DNA of 31,417 nucleotides from Candidatus Altimarinota bacterium (GTDB lineage: Bacteria > Patescibacteriota > Gracilibacteria > BD1-5 > UBA2023). The notes below the pieces were generated by a model, which searched no databases, was not told the DNA's origin, and saw nothing but the letters and a program-made list of their open reading frames with translations. The DNA is taken from NCBI GenBank assembly GCA_947373235.1, contig CANBWW010000002.1, forward strand, positions 1 through 31,417, in the 5' to 3' direction. Positions 1-10,338 of this stretch are shown one piece after another (the stretch's first letter is position 1; every line of letters begins with the position of its first letter). Made by a program: the position numbers and the translations under genes.

Positions 1-1206
1 TACGCACTTATTATCGCGATACATGCTGTATTTTTCTTTATTACCTATTTTCTCTGATACAATATATTAGCAGGGATTTTTATCATTCTTTGAGTCTTTT
101 TTTTGTTTTATTTTTCTCCACTTTTTTTCCAAGAAAGATCAGAAACACAGATCATCTCCCAGGGGCCACTTGCTTCTTTTAGGGAACTTTGAGTCTATTT
201 TTCCCCTCAGAAATCCATTTTTCTTCCAGTGACACTTCTTTATATAGCATTATATGGCTTCTTGTTTTCTATATTTTGATCTCGAGAAAACTTTATTTTC
301 CTACATTCTATAATTATATTGGGCCCATATATTATCGGAGTTGGTTATATATTTGCGTTTTCTTGGAAAGAGAAAATATTTTTCGATATTTTTCGATTCC
401 ATACGCTATTTACACTCATCACGACGATTATAATCACGATTTTTTCATTTATATATTGATTTCAGACGATTTTTTTACTGATTCTTATTACCCTTTCTGG
501 AGTTCTTGCCGCAACTTTTTTTCTATCGATTCAAACGGATGAAAATCCACTTTTTATCTATATTTATCTTTTGTGAATTCTTTTACTTTTTTCCCTCTTT
601 TTTCAATGAATTTTTGGGAATATTTTACTTTTCGGATTAATGAGTGTCTGTGTTATTTGATCTATAATGTCTTTCGAAACATGTTCTTTTATAAATCTCT
701 ATAAGCCATATAGCACACCAATTCGCTATTTTTCACTTCTTTTAACCATCGTCCTTACCCCAGCTTTATACTATACTACGTTTTCTTTTCCTTCGGAAAG
801 TATTATTTTACTCTCGATTTTACTTGTATTTTTCCTTTCCATCCATAAACGATATGGAAATTCTATCGTCTATATACTTTGATTATCAACTCTTTATTTT
901 ATATATTCATTTCTTTTTTTCTGACTTTTGCAGAGTGGGCAGATATTCTCGGTAGCAATATTTCTCTTTTTTCTCCCACTTGTTCTTATAGGGTTGACCT
1001 ATTTTATAGATGAGTCTCATGAATATGATTTTATGATTCTTCATTATTCATCGATAGGTTTTAGTATTCTTTTCTCTTTGTATTCTGTCTTTTTTATCGG
1101 TTGGTGAGCAGATCTTTTATTTCTGATTTCTCTTTGTATATTTGGTGTTGCACTTCTCTTTTTTCTAAGTTATTTTTATTTTTATAATCGTCAAAAAACG
1201 AATTAA
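1..1206 (+). CDS. Polytopic integral membrane protein, 5' partial
   Basis: The frame is open from the first base to TAA at 1204-1206 once UGA is read as Gly (several in-frame UGA, for example 55-57, 91-93, 190-192, 880-882), giving at least 401 residues. It is almost entirely hydrophobic Phe/Leu/Ile-rich segments separated by short charged loops (around ten or more membrane spans), and ends in a short basic tail (YNRQKTN). No catalytic motif or family signature was recognised. Internal ATGs (640, 667) exist, but the hydrophobic frame continues upstream without a break, so the true start is probably outside the window. The stop lies 11 bases before pepN, so it is probably co-transcribed with it. 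Transporter, flippase or polymerase-type membrane protein are all possible; function is unknown. Confidence 0.75.
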
Positions 1207-1217
1207 TATATATTTTT

Positions 1218-3839
1218 ATGTCTTCCTCTGAAAAATTCCTTACTGATTATACCCCACCTTCACATTTCTTCGTTTCAGTTAATCTTGTTTTTTATATTGA
1301 AGAGTGATATACGATCGTGGAAAATACTATTCAAATTGAGAGTGTTTCATGAGAAAAATCTGATTTAGTGCTCAGTTGAGTGCATTTAGAGTTGATCGAA
1401 ATTATGATTGATGGAAGGATTCTTTCCTCCAGTGAGTTTACAATAAACACTGAAACACTTACTGTTCCGATTTTCCCCTCAAAAGCCACATTATTTATAA
1501 AAAATAAAATATTTCCTGAAAAAAATACTGAACTCGAATGACTTTATAAGGCCTCTGGCCTCTATTGTACACAAAATGAACCGGAAGGTTTTCGAAAGAT
1601 TACGTATTTTCTCGATCGTCCAGATGTTATGACCGTCTATACAACGAAGATTATTGCGTCAAAAAAATATCCAATTTTACTTTCCAATGGAAATCTTGTA
1701 GATCTTGGCGATCTTGGCGATGATCGACATTTTGCTACGTGGCATGATCCATTTAAGAAGCCTTCGTATCTCTTTGCTCTTGTTGCTGGCGATCTTGGAA
1801 AAATTTCTGATACTTTTGTCACGAGCTCTGGTAAAAAAGTCGATCTGCATATTTTTTCTGAACATGGAAATGAGAAAAAATGTCTTCATGCGATGGAATC
1901 ACTCAAAAAAGCTATGAAATGGGATGAAGATACGTATGGTCGAGAATATGATCTGGATGTATTTCATATAGTGGCGACGGATAGTTTCAATATGGGGGCT
2001 ATGGAAAATAAAAGTCTGAATATTTTTAATACAATCTATGTTCTTGCTGATTTAGAGACGGCCACTGATCGTGATTTTCTTGGAGTTGAGAGTGTGATCG
2101 GTCATGAATATTTCCATAATTGGACGGGTGATCGTATCACTTGTCGAGATTGGTTTCAGCTCACTCTGAAGGAAGGTTTGACCGTTTTTCGAGATCATGA
2201 TTTTTCAGGAGATATGAATTCTCGAGCAACCATGAGAATTGAAGATATACGAGATTTACGAGAGTTTCAGTTTCCAGAGGATGCTGGACCAACAGCACAT
2301 CCGATACAACCTGCATCTTATAAAGAAATGAATAATTTCTATACGGCTACGGTCTATGAGAAGGGTTCTGAAGTGATTCGTATGATGGCGACGCTTCTTG
2401 GAAAAGAAACTTTTCGGAAAGCAATGGATCTCTACTTTGATACCTTTGATGGACGGGCTGTAAGAACACAAGAATTTGTCTGGGCAATGGCAACTGCAGG
2501 GAATGTCGACCTCACACAATTCGAAGAAACATGGTATCATCAAGAAAGAACACCAGGACTTAAAGTGAAGGGTGTTTTTGATCAAGAAAAGAAAACCTAC
2601 ACCATCGAGTGTGAGCAAATCATCGAAAAAAATACAAAATGACAGGATCAAAAACCATTTTTTTATCCATTTTGAATTGCTTTTCTTGATCCAATTTCTG
2701 GACAAGAAATGCAGCTCACACTTGAAGATGATGTATCGCAATCTCGAATTTCCGAATGAATTCTTATCATCTCAAAATCGAAAGAAGTTTTTACCTTTCA
2801 GAATATTTCTCGAGAACCAAAAGTCTCTTTCAATCGAGGTTTTTCCGCTCCTATTCGCGTTTTTTCAGATCAGAGAGATGAAGCATTTTTGGTTCGATAT
2901 GAAACCGATGGATTTGCTCGATATGAAGCATTTGAGCAACTTTGTCTCACTGAGATTTTTCAGATCACTTCCGGATCCCCTATTTCTGAGTCCTTTCTTG
3001 ATTTGTATGGAGAGCTTTTGATTCATTCTGATGATCCTCTCTATCAATCACTTCTTATACAGATTCCTTCGCTGAATACTATTTCTCAAAATTTTCAAAA
3101 TCCGATTGATTTTTCCCTTCTCTCGAGCGCACGAACGACTTTAATAGAATCGATTTTAGAACGATATGAAAAGGATATTCTTGATTTATATACATCACTT
3201 TGTTTAGATTTGCCCAAAAATGAGTGAACCACTGCTTCTGAAATTGCTCTGCGCTCGTATATAACAAGTCTTTTGAATATTCTTTCGTATTCAAAAAAAA
3301 GTGAAAAAATCCAAAAACTCGCTGAAGTTCAGCATGAAAATACACGTACCATGACACTTCGACTCTCAGCCCTTTCCTTGTTAAATAATCTTTTCCCACA
3401 AGGGAATCATCCATATATTCAAGAATTTATAGAAACATATCAGGCGAGTCCTCTTGTGATCATGAAGTATTTTTCCCTTGTTTGATCGAATGAGTGTGAT
3501 GAGGTAGTGGAAAATATACAAAAAATCAGAAAACAGTCGTATTATCAAAATACCCTCCCAAATCACGCAAAGGCTCTTTTTGGTGCATTTACTCGAAATC
3601 TTTCTTATTTTCATAAAAAAGATGGTTCTGGCTATAATCTACTTGCAGATTTTATTCTTGAGATCGACTGTGTGAATCCTCATACGGCTGCGAGAATGGC
3701 ATGAGCGTTTAAGATTTTTCCAAAATTGACACTAGAAGCTCAGGAAATCATGAAACCATTTCTTGAAAAAATACTCAAGAAAGAGAATCTTTCAAAAAAC
3801 ACTCAAGAAATCATTGAAAAAATACTTTTTGCTCAATAG
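1218..3839 (+). CDS. pepN: Aminopeptidase N (M1 family zinc metallopeptidase)
   Basis: Cytoplasmic zinc aminopeptidase removing N-terminal residues from peptides. The 873-residue product is close to the 870 residues of E. coli PepN. The N-terminal part has the family pattern GLYKASGLYCTQ...EGFRKITYFLDRPDVM. The substrate-binding GAMEN motif is at residues 260-264. The zinc site is HEYFH at 296-300 with the third ligand Glu319, 18 residues after the motif as expected. The C-terminal helical domain follows to a TAG stop. The frame is interrupted by many UGA codons (for example 2640-2642, 3225-3227), all read as Gly; with UGA as stop only fragments remain. No Shine-Dalgarno is visible before the ATG. 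It sits 11 bases after the membrane protein and 3 bases before the comF-like gene, so it is operonic. Identification is very strong. Confidence 0.97.
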
Positions 3840-3842
3840 ACT

Positions 3843-4460
3843 ATGTCTTTTTTTGCCCCAATTTCTTCATTTTTCTTATCGAAAGATACTCACTCTATCT
3901 TTTCCCCAAAGGATCTTACTGATCATTATAAGAATGAGATTTGAGAGTGTTTCCTGGATGAAGTGTATATATGTACCGAATATAAGAATATAGAAAATCT
4001 TCTTTTTCGATTTAAATATCAATCCCAAAGAGAAGTGTGAAAACAATTTACACTATTATTCGAACAATTATTAAACCAAAATTTATCAAAATATGATTGA
4101 GTTGATATCGTATTAGTTCCACTCCCTATGCATTGGAGTCGATATTTTTCTCGATGATTTGATCATATATCTTGGATAACTAAGAGAATTGGAAAGAAGA
4201 TGAAATTACCAATTCAAAATCTCCTTTCGGTTCGTTTTTTTAACTTTGCATTTCGACAGTCACACCTTTCTCGTAAGAAAAGACTTGCAAATAAGGTAAA
4301 TCACTTTAGAATAAAAAGTCACCAAAAAATTCCAGAAAAAGTATTTCTTTTTGATGATGTTATTTCTACTGGATCAACGGCGAATGAATGTGCGAGAGTA
4401 CTCAAGAGTGCCTGAGTAAAAAAAGTTATCTGAATTTTTCTAGCTTCTAATCTTCCATAA
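3843..4460 (+). CDS. comF: ComF family phosphoribosyltransferase-like protein
   Basis: The 205-residue product matches the ComF/amidophosphoribosyltransferase-like family. In order it has the DIVLVPLP strand (about 88-95), the R..RGFDH motif (100-108), the QSHLSRKKRLAN block (139-150) and the PRPP-binding loop VFLFDDVISTGST (167-179) followed by an AG..KV strand. Gly105 and Gly191 are among the residues encoded by UGA. In naturally competent bacteria ComF acts in uptake of transforming DNA; its biochemical role is poorly defined. The usual N-terminal zinc-finger cysteines are not seen, so this is a short form. It starts 3 bases after pepN and ends 3 bases before uvrA. The wider window also encodes ComM, which fits a DNA-uptake context, but that link is inference. 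Confidence 0.88.
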
Positions 4461-4463
4461 AAT

Positions 4464-7310
4464 ATGTCTGAATTTATTGAGATTATTGGTGCTGAAACTC
4501 ATAATCTGAAAAATATATCTGTATCCATTCCGAAAAATAAACTCGTTGTCATAACGGGAGTTTCATGATCTTGAAAATCCTCACTTGCCTTTGATACTCT
4601 TTATGCAGAAGGTCAAAAAAGGTATCTTGAATCCTTGTCGACCTATGCACGTATGATTGTTTCTTCTCAGTCAGACGCAACGAAAGTGGCAGAGATCCGT
4701 GGACTTTCGCCAACCATTGCCATAAACCAGAAAACAGTGTCGAACAATCCAAGATCGACGGTAGGAACGATTACAGAAATATACGATTACTATCGACTTC
4801 TTTATACGACTATTGGAAAGTCTTATTGTCCAAATCATCCACATATTCTTCTTCAAAAAAATACCCTTCGAGATGTTGTTGATTATGTAAGTGATTTTAT
4901 CGAAGGTACAAAGTTCCATATTCTTATTTCGATTCCCCATGATCGATCTTTTGTAAAACTTTCTGAAGTGGGAAATTTTGTTGCTGATAGTGGATTTGTT
5001 CGATTTCAAATATGAGAAAAGACTTATTCAGTTGCTGATGACCTCGGTGATGAAGTATATAATAATGATGGAGATATAGTTGTAGATCGACTTATCATGA
5101 AGAAATCAGAAGATGAAAAAAATGCTTTCGAGAATCGACTCAAAGACTCTGTGCAACTTGCTTTTTTGAAATGAGAATGATCGATTTGAATATATGCCGT
5201 TTCATCAAGTGAAAGAAAAAATTTCTATAAACATGCTTCCTGTCCGATTTGTAAATATGCTCAAAATGATCTCACAATATCGAATTTTTCTTTTAATTCT
5301 CACCATGGTGCCTGTGAAGAGTGTCATGGTTTATGAAGTATGACGACTTTTCGTGAAGAAGACATAGTAAATATAAATCTGACTCTTGGTGAATGAGCTC
5401 TTCTTCCTTGGTCTACACATCCTTACTATACGGCTGTTCTTGAATCAATGGCTCTCAAAAATGATATTCCTTTGAATGTACCCTATCATATTCTCTCTGC
5501 TTGAGAAAAACAAAAAATCTTATTCTGAGTTCCTGGAGTTTTCGATCTCAATTATATAACTCGCTTTGATGAATGAAAAATACATAAAGCAAAATATGAA
5601 TGACTGATCCCAAACTTGGAAAGAAGATATAAAGAATCAGATATGTGAAATGATGCTTTTATGAAACGTATTTCACCATTTGCGACGCAAAGAATGTGTA
5701 GAGTTTGTAATGGGCATAGACTCAAAAAAGAATACCTTGCTGTTTTAGTGGGAGGAAAAAATATTGGCGAACTTACAGAGTTTTCTGTCGAAGATTCTCG
5801 TATATTTTTTGATAAAATATCTTTTTCTTCTGAGGAAAAACAGATTGTCGTATGAATCATGAAAAATGTGACTGAACGACTTGAGTTTCTTTCGGGAGTC
5901 GGATTGGATTATGTAACACTTGCTCGTCGAGCAAATACACTTTCTGGTGGAGAATCACAAAGAATTCGTCTTGCGACGCAAATCTGAACAAGACTTGAAG
6001 GGATTATATATGTATTGGATGAGCCTTCTATTGGTCTGCATCCCCGAGATAATCAGATGCTTATAAAAAATCTAAAACGCCTCGCCCACATAGGAAATAG
6101 CGTTGTTGTTGTCGAACATGATGAAGATATTATGCATGAATCTGATTATATTATCGACATAGGTCCACGAGCAGGAATACATGGTGGCGAAGTTATATTT
6201 TCTGGAACCTATGCTCAGCTCTTAAAAGATAAAAAATCAGAAACCTGAGCCTATCTTTCACATAAGAAAAATGTGGAAAGAAAAAATTTTGTGACAACAA
6301 AACCGACTTCATATATCGCCATATTATGAGCGGAAGAAAATAATCTCAAAAATATAAATGTCCGTATTCCTCTTAATTGTCTGACTGTCGTTACTGGGGT
6401 TTCATGATCTGGAAAATCATCATTGATTGTCGATATATTGTCGAACAAGATTATGAATTATTTTCATGGAAGTGCTGTCCAGATATGAAAACATCGAGCT
6501 GTCGAAGGATTGGAAAACATCGACAAGGCGATTATCATTGATCAGGCACCGATAGGGAAAACCCCACATTCGAATATAGCAACATATACTGGTGTATTTA
6601 CTTTTATTCGTGAAGTATTTGCAGCTTCTCATGAGGCACAAAAACGATGATACGGCCCAGGAAGATTTTCTTTTAATACGAAATGAGGTAGGTGTGAAGT
6701 ATGTGAATGAAGTGGTGTGAAAAAAATAGAAATGCACTTTCTTCCAGATGTCTATGTCGAGTGTGAATCGTGCGAAGGTACACGATATAATTCTGAAACA
6801 CTTGATGTTCGTTTTAAGTGAAAAAATATCGCAGATGTTCTTGCTATGCCGATCGATGAGGCTGCCGATTTTTTTAAGGCGTTTCCTCGTATTTTTCGGG
6901 TTCTCGATGTACTTCAAAATGTATGACTTTGATATATAGCCCTTGGACAATCTGCACCTACTCTTTCGGGCTGAGAGGCTCAGCGTATCAAACTAGCTTT
7001 TGATCTTGCCAAAAGATCGACAGGAAAGACATTGTATATTCTCGATGAACCAACGACTGGTCTTCATTTTTCTGATGTACAAAAACTTCTCGATATTCTC
7101 GACACACTTGTACAACGCGGAAATAGTGTCATCGTCATCGAACATAATCTTGATATTATCGCTTCGGCAGATGCTATTATAGATATTGGTTCTGAAGGTG
7201 GTGATAAGTGAGGAAACTTGGTTTTTGCTGGTCCACGTGAGAAATTTATCGAAGTACAAGATTCTCATACAGCAAAAGCTCTTCGTGAATATTTTACGAG
7301 AAGAAAATAA
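4464..7310 (+). CDS. uvrA: Excinuclease ABC subunit A (UvrA)
   Basis: DNA-damage recognition ATPase of UvrABC nucleotide excision repair. The product is 948 residues, against 940 in E. coli. It has two ABC ATPase modules. The first has Walker A [21 protein letters not shown]-type sequence near residues 33-53, signature LSGGESQRIRLA and Walker B YVLDEPSIGLH. The second has [11 protein letters not shown], signature LSGGEAQRIKLA and YILDEPTTGLH. Cys-rich zinc elements are CPICK, CEECHG, CRVCNG, CEVCEGSG and CESCEG. More than twenty in-frame UGA codons occur, several at invariant glycines: both UGA codons in the first P-loop (TCA TGA TCT TGA AAA) must be Gly. It starts at ATG with no Shine-Dalgarno, 3 bases after comF, and is followed by a strong terminator. 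This gene is the clearest proof of the genetic code used here. Confidence 0.98.
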
Positions 7311-7326
7311 TATTTATTTTCCACAA

Positions 7327-7367
7327 AAAAAACGATTCAAATAAATGAATCGTTTTTTGTTTTTTTA
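7327..7367 (+). terminator. Rho-independent terminator after uvrA
   Basis: A 13-base stem (7327-7339 with 7346-7358) around a 6-base loop is followed by a T-rich tract to 7366. It begins 16 bases after the uvrA stop and closes the membrane protein-pepN-comF-uvrA transcription unit. The A-rich left arm gives a T-run on the other strand too, so it may also stop transcription of the tRNA genes on the minus strand. Confidence 0.88.
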
Positions 7368-7368
7368 A

Positions 7369-7452
7369 TGGTGCCCGAGGGGGGACTTGAACCCCCACAC
7401 CTTTCGGCATACGCACCTCAAGCGTACATGTCTACCATTCCATCACCCGGGC
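7369..7452 (-). tRNA. tRNA-Leu(GAG)
   Basis: An 84-base cloverleaf on the minus strand. Acceptor arms GCCCGGG and CTCGGGC pair, discriminator is A73 and CCA is encoded (7369-7371). The anticodon stem TACGC/GCGTA encloses loop TTGAGGT, giving anticodon GAG (Leu, CUC/CUU). A long variable arm (class II) and a T-arm GGGGG-TTCAAGT-CCCCC agree with tRNA-Leu. It lies 28 bases downstream of tRNA-Arg and is probably co-transcribed with it. Confidence 0.96.
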
Positions 7453-7480
7453 GAAGTTTCTATACATATCTTAGAAAATA

Positions 7481-7556
7481 TGGTGCACCCAGTAGGGTTC
7501 GAACCTACAACCAATGGCTTCGAAGACCACTACTCTTCCAATTGAGCTATGGGTGC
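7481..7556 (-). tRNA. tRNA-Arg(UCG)
   Basis: A 76-base cloverleaf on the minus strand. Acceptor GCACCCA/TGGGTGC, A73 and encoded CCA (7481-7483). The anticodon stem encloses loop CTTCGAA, giving anticodon UCG, which reads CGA and CGG. CGA is a frequent arginine codon in the neighbouring genes. The T-loop TTCGAAC is canonical. Together with tRNA-Arg(GCG) at 22296-22373 it covers the CGN box without an ACG anticodon in this window. Confidence 0.96.
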
Positions 7557-7580
7557 ATGAACTACTGAAACTGCTGGCGG

Positions 7581-7608
7581 ATTATAGTGACGTTTTCTCA
7601 AATTGCAA
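7581..7608 (-). promoter_or_regulatory. Promoter for tRNA-Arg/tRNA-Leu
   Basis: Reading the minus strand, TTGCAA (7603-7608), a 16-base spacer and TATAAT (7581-7586) lie about 25 bases upstream of the tRNA-Arg 5' end. The -10 box is a perfect consensus and the spacing matches several other promoters in the window. Confidence 0.75.
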
Positions 7609-7620
7609 ACTTTTCTCTTA

Positions 7621-7657
7621 AAAAAATCCCCTCAAATTTTTTGAGGGGATTTTTTTA
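7621..7657 (-). terminator. Rho-independent terminator after efp
   Basis: A 16-base stem (7621-7636 with 7640-7655) built on CCCCTC/GAGGGG, with flanking A/T runs that give a T-tract on both strands. It starts at the efp stop codon (7655-7657), so the stop codon lies at the base of the hairpin. Confidence 0.88.
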
Positions 7658-8218
7658 TTTTGCTCTTTCATGGTATTCTCCAGTTTCTGTATTGATCACA
7701 ATATTCTCATCTTGGTTCACAAATCCAGGAACACGAAGTTCAAGACCCGTTTCGAGTTTTACGAGTTTATCGATTTTTCCATCAGCAGTATTTCCAGCAA
7801 CAGATGGTTCTGCTTCAATTACTTGAAGAGTTACACGGATCGGAAGAATGATTCCGATAAATTTTCCTTCAAAGGATTGAAGATCTACAACCGTTCCTTC
7901 CTTCAGATAAAATTTTGCATCACCAATATCATCTTCAGAGAGTTCAACCGTCTCATAAGTATCTTGGTTCATAAAAGCGAATGTACCAGCTGACTCATAG
8001 AGAAATTCGGCTTTTACACGGTCAAGAACGACATCCTCGAGTTTATCTTCGGAACCAAGAACTCGATCAGAAGAGTTTCCGATCATAAGATTTTTGAGTC
8101 GCATAGCGACATTGGTTGCACCACGCCCACCGCGTTTCATCTCGTGACGAACGACGAGAAGAAGTTCACCATTTATACGGACAACAGTACCTGGACGAGC
8201 TTTGAGAGCAGTAATCAT
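7655..8218 (-). CDS. efp: Elongation factor P
   Basis: A translation factor that rescues ribosomes stalled at consecutive prolines. The 187-residue length is typical. The N-terminal KOW-like domain (ITALKARPGTVVRINGELLLVV) and the two OB-fold domains, ending with the conserved LELRVPGFVNQDENIVINTETGEY block, are clear. The tip loop of domain I reads KRGGRGA, putting Arg32 where E. coli has the beta-lysylated Lys34. Arg at this site is glycosylated by EarP in some proteobacteria, but whether this one is modified is unknown. No UGA-Gly codon is used although the protein has many glycines, as in the ribosomal protein genes here. The ATG has no Shine-Dalgarno. It has its own promoter just after trxB and its own terminator. 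Confidence 0.97.
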   Translation of the reverse strand: MITALKARPGTVVRINGELLLVVRHEMKRGGRGATNVAMRLKNLMIGNSSDRVLGSEDKLEDVVLDRVKAEFLYESAGTFAFMNQDTYETVELSEDDIGDAKFYLKEGTVVDLQSFEGKFIGIILPIRVTLQVIEAEPSVAGNTADGKIDKLVKLETGLELRVPGFVNQDENIVINTETGEYHERAK

Positions 8219-8249
8219 AGATTGATTATTTAATGAATAATTGTGCAGT

Positions 8250-8277
8250 ATTGTAAGGAAAAAATGAAAAATAGCAA
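8250..8277 (-). promoter_or_regulatory. Promoter for efp
   Basis: On the minus strand TTGCTA (8272-8277), a 16-base spacer and TACAAT (8250-8255) lie 31 bases before the efp ATG. It sits in the short gap after the trxB stop, so efp can be transcribed independently of trxB. Confidence 0.6.
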
Positions 8278-8287
8278 AATGAATTTC

Positions 8288-9214
8288 TTACTCTTCAGAG
8301 TGCCCGATCATAAGTATATCTTCATGGATACTGTTGGCTGCGAGACATCCCTCAGCTGCTGACATAATTGTTTGACGAAATTTATTAGAATTTGTTGTTA
8401 CATCTCCTGCAGCATAGAGTCATTTTACTGATGTTTCTTGTCTTTTATCTACTATCAGGCATCCTTCCGTATCTTTTAGTGGATTCATATCGTCGACAAT
8501 CTTGGTAAATGGTGTCGATCCAATGGCGACAAAAAGACCATCCACTTTGAGTATTTCATCATCATTCAATTTTATACCACTTACTCACATCATACTTCCG
8601 ATGACTTCTTTTGTTTGTATATTCATATGTATGACGATATTGGATTTCGCTTTCGCTTTTTCCACCCAGATATCTTCCGCACGTATACGATCAGAACGTA
8701 CCAGAATATGGACTTCTTTGGTAATCTCAGCGAGATAGAGGGCTTCGGTGATAGCTGTGTTTCCTGAACCGACAACCGCAACCGTGAGTCATTTATAAAA
8801 ATTTCCGTCACATGTTGCACAGTAGGATACTCCTTGTCCATAAAATTCCTTTTCCCCAGGAATTCAGAGCATTTTATATTCGTTTCCAGTTGCAAGGATA
8901 ATTCGTTTTGATTCAAATAGAGTACCATTTATAGTGATGGCACGAAAATGATCTTCGCCAATCTTCGTCACACTTTCGACACGATCTTGAAGTATTTTTG
9001 AACCTGCAGTTTCAGCATGGAGACGAAAATTCTTCATAATTTCACCACCACTTGCTGAAATAGTTCCAGGATAATTCTCTACACAATGAGAGGTTGCAAG
9101 AGCACCACCAGGAAGTTCTCAGATAATAAGATTTGATAATTTATATCGACTTGCATACATCCCTGCAGGAAGTCATGCTGAGCCAGCACCAATGATAATA
9201 ACGTCGTAGAGCAT
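8288..9214 (-). CDS. trxB: Thioredoxin reductase-like FAD/NADPH oxidoreductase
   Basis: The 308-residue flavoenzyme should pass electrons from NADPH to thioredoxin or a similar disulfide protein in the cytoplasm. It carries the FAD-binding GAGSAG (residues 9-14), the redox-active CATC pair (Cys132 and Cys135), the NADPH-binding VVGSGNTA (about 146-153) and the C-terminal FAD motif LYAAGDV. The active-site spacing matches E. coli TrxB. At least seven glycines are encoded by UGA (tca on the plus strand), including the last Gly of GAGSAG. The stop is TAA. It follows the terminator of the comM operon, so it needs its own start signal, which I could not define. No Shine-Dalgarno is present before the ATG. 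Confidence 0.94.
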
Positions 9215-9227
9215 AAAATGGAAAAAA

Positions 9228-9250
9228 ATAATGAGATCTTGTCTCATTAT
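9228..9250 (-). terminator. Terminator of the comM-tsaB-PH operon
   Basis: A 9-base stem (9228-9236 with 9242-9250) with a 5-base loop. On the minus strand it is followed by a run of T (9222-9227). It lies 28 bases past the stop of the PH-domain gene and just before the trxB start. Confidence 0.8.
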
Positions 9251-9278
9251 ATAGAAAAGTAAATTTTTACAAGGTAGT

Positions 9279-9800
9279 TTATACTTTCTGATCCTTGTAT
9301 TGTTGTATGATATTATTGATTCTCCTCGCATTTTCTATAGGATCTGGAGCATATTTGACGATGATATTCGATGTTTCACTCGCACTGTGTATATGAACGT
9401 CTCAGTAACCAAAAAGTGCTTCTACGATACCGGAAGTATGCGCATTCACCTCTTGTACTTTATCGAGAGAACATTCTGTTACACTTCTTGAAAGTACGGA
9501 TATTTGTTCGATCCCGATGATCCGCATATTGGTAATGATAAACAAATCGAGTTCATCATTTATCCAATAGAGTAGGATAAATGTAAGGAATAAAATCCAA
9601 TAGAGTGAAAGTCCTCACCAATATATTGCACTTCAAAAGATCTGAATAATAGCATTTTGATACGTCAGAAGGATGATCGAAGTTCAAAATAAAGCAATAA
9701 AATAAAGAAAGTGGAAAACTAAAATAACCCAATGACGATGAAGAGTCATTATTATTTCTTCGTTTTCTTGGAGGAGAGAAACATGTTCTTTTTTGATCAT
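9279..9800 (-). CDS. Membrane protein with bacterial PH (DUF304/YdbS-like) domain
   Basis: The 173-residue product has a polar N-terminus ending in LLQENEEII, then LHRHWVILVFHFLYFIALF and a second hydrophobic hairpin, then a beta-rich domain beginning with the LFIITNMRIIGIEQ motif typical of bacterial PH domains (YdbS/DUF304). Two or more membrane spans precede the cytoplasmic PH-like domain. Function in bacteria is unknown. Several glycines are UGA-encoded. The start chosen (ATG at 9798-9800) overlaps the tsaB-like gene by 49 bases. An alternative ATG at 9747-9749 begins 2 bases after that gene's stop but would drop the conserved acidic segment before the first membrane span. The TAA stop is followed by a terminator. 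Confidence 0.75.
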
Positions 9801-10327
9801 GTGATATGAGGGGATTTTATGTAAATAGGAGATATTTCTGTGAGAGGTGAAAGTCTTTGGAATATCGTACTTATTTTTCACCAATTCTCTTTATATTCTA
9901 CGAAAACTTTCTCATCTGTAAAATCATTTTTATCTCCGTATCCAGCATAAATTCCGTCAGGAAGCTCATTCTTTTTTATGATGATATCTTCATTTTTGAG
10001 AAGCGCTCGATATTCATCTGTATTTGCTTGAATAAGTGGAATTCATCCAGAAATAATATCAAAAAAGTGTACACCCTTGATAATTATTTTTTTCGAAAAA
10101 AGAAGACTTCCAAGGGTAAGTGTGACTATGCGCATACGTGTAAATAAGCCAGGTCAAAGTATGACCCATATTTCTTCAATTTCTCCATTTTTTATCTCCT
10201 GAGTAATCATCTCGGGTAATGATTCAAAATCATCTCATTTTGGTATGGAAATAATTTTCTTTACTTCAGTTCAATCTAAAAAAGTAAGAGTAATATCAGG
10301 AAGGAGAGGATTTATGTAGAGATTCAT
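9752..10327 (-). CDS. tsaB: TsaB-like protein (tRNA t6A biosynthesis)
   Basis: The 191-residue product resembles TsaB, the non-catalytic partner of TsaD in making N6-threonylcarbamoyladenosine at position 37 of ANN-decoding tRNAs. The best evidence is the GPGLFTRMRI block (TsaB usually has GPGSFTGLR) followed by a helix and a GVHFFDII segment, and a C-terminal P.Y.....IT stretch seen in TsaB proteins. The N-terminal strand/loop region (FLDGTEVKKI) fits the ASKHA fold. The sequence is divergent, and the Gly of FTG is Arg. It is 11 bases downstream of comM and overlaps the PH-domain gene. Several UGA-Gly codons occur. The assignment rests on one good motif, overall length and fold order. Confidence 0.7.
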
Positions 10328-10338
10328 AGTGCGTTTTT

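Noticed and set aside
189..542. A separate 117-residue gene in another frame within the first membrane protein
   Set aside because: It lies inside the longer hydrophobic frame that runs uninterrupted from base 1 to 1206 with UGA as Gly.
1629..3838. pepN as a pseudogene broken by several stop codons
   Set aside because: All the interruptions are UGA, the frame never shifts, catalytic motifs and full length are kept, and the same happens in every long gene. Recoding explains it.
4464..7310. UGA read as tryptophan (code 4) or selenocysteine
   Set aside because: UGA falls on P-loop and ABC-signature glycines, not on Trp or Cys positions, and it is far too frequent for selenocysteine. The UCA tRNA has a glycine-type acceptor and ordinary length.
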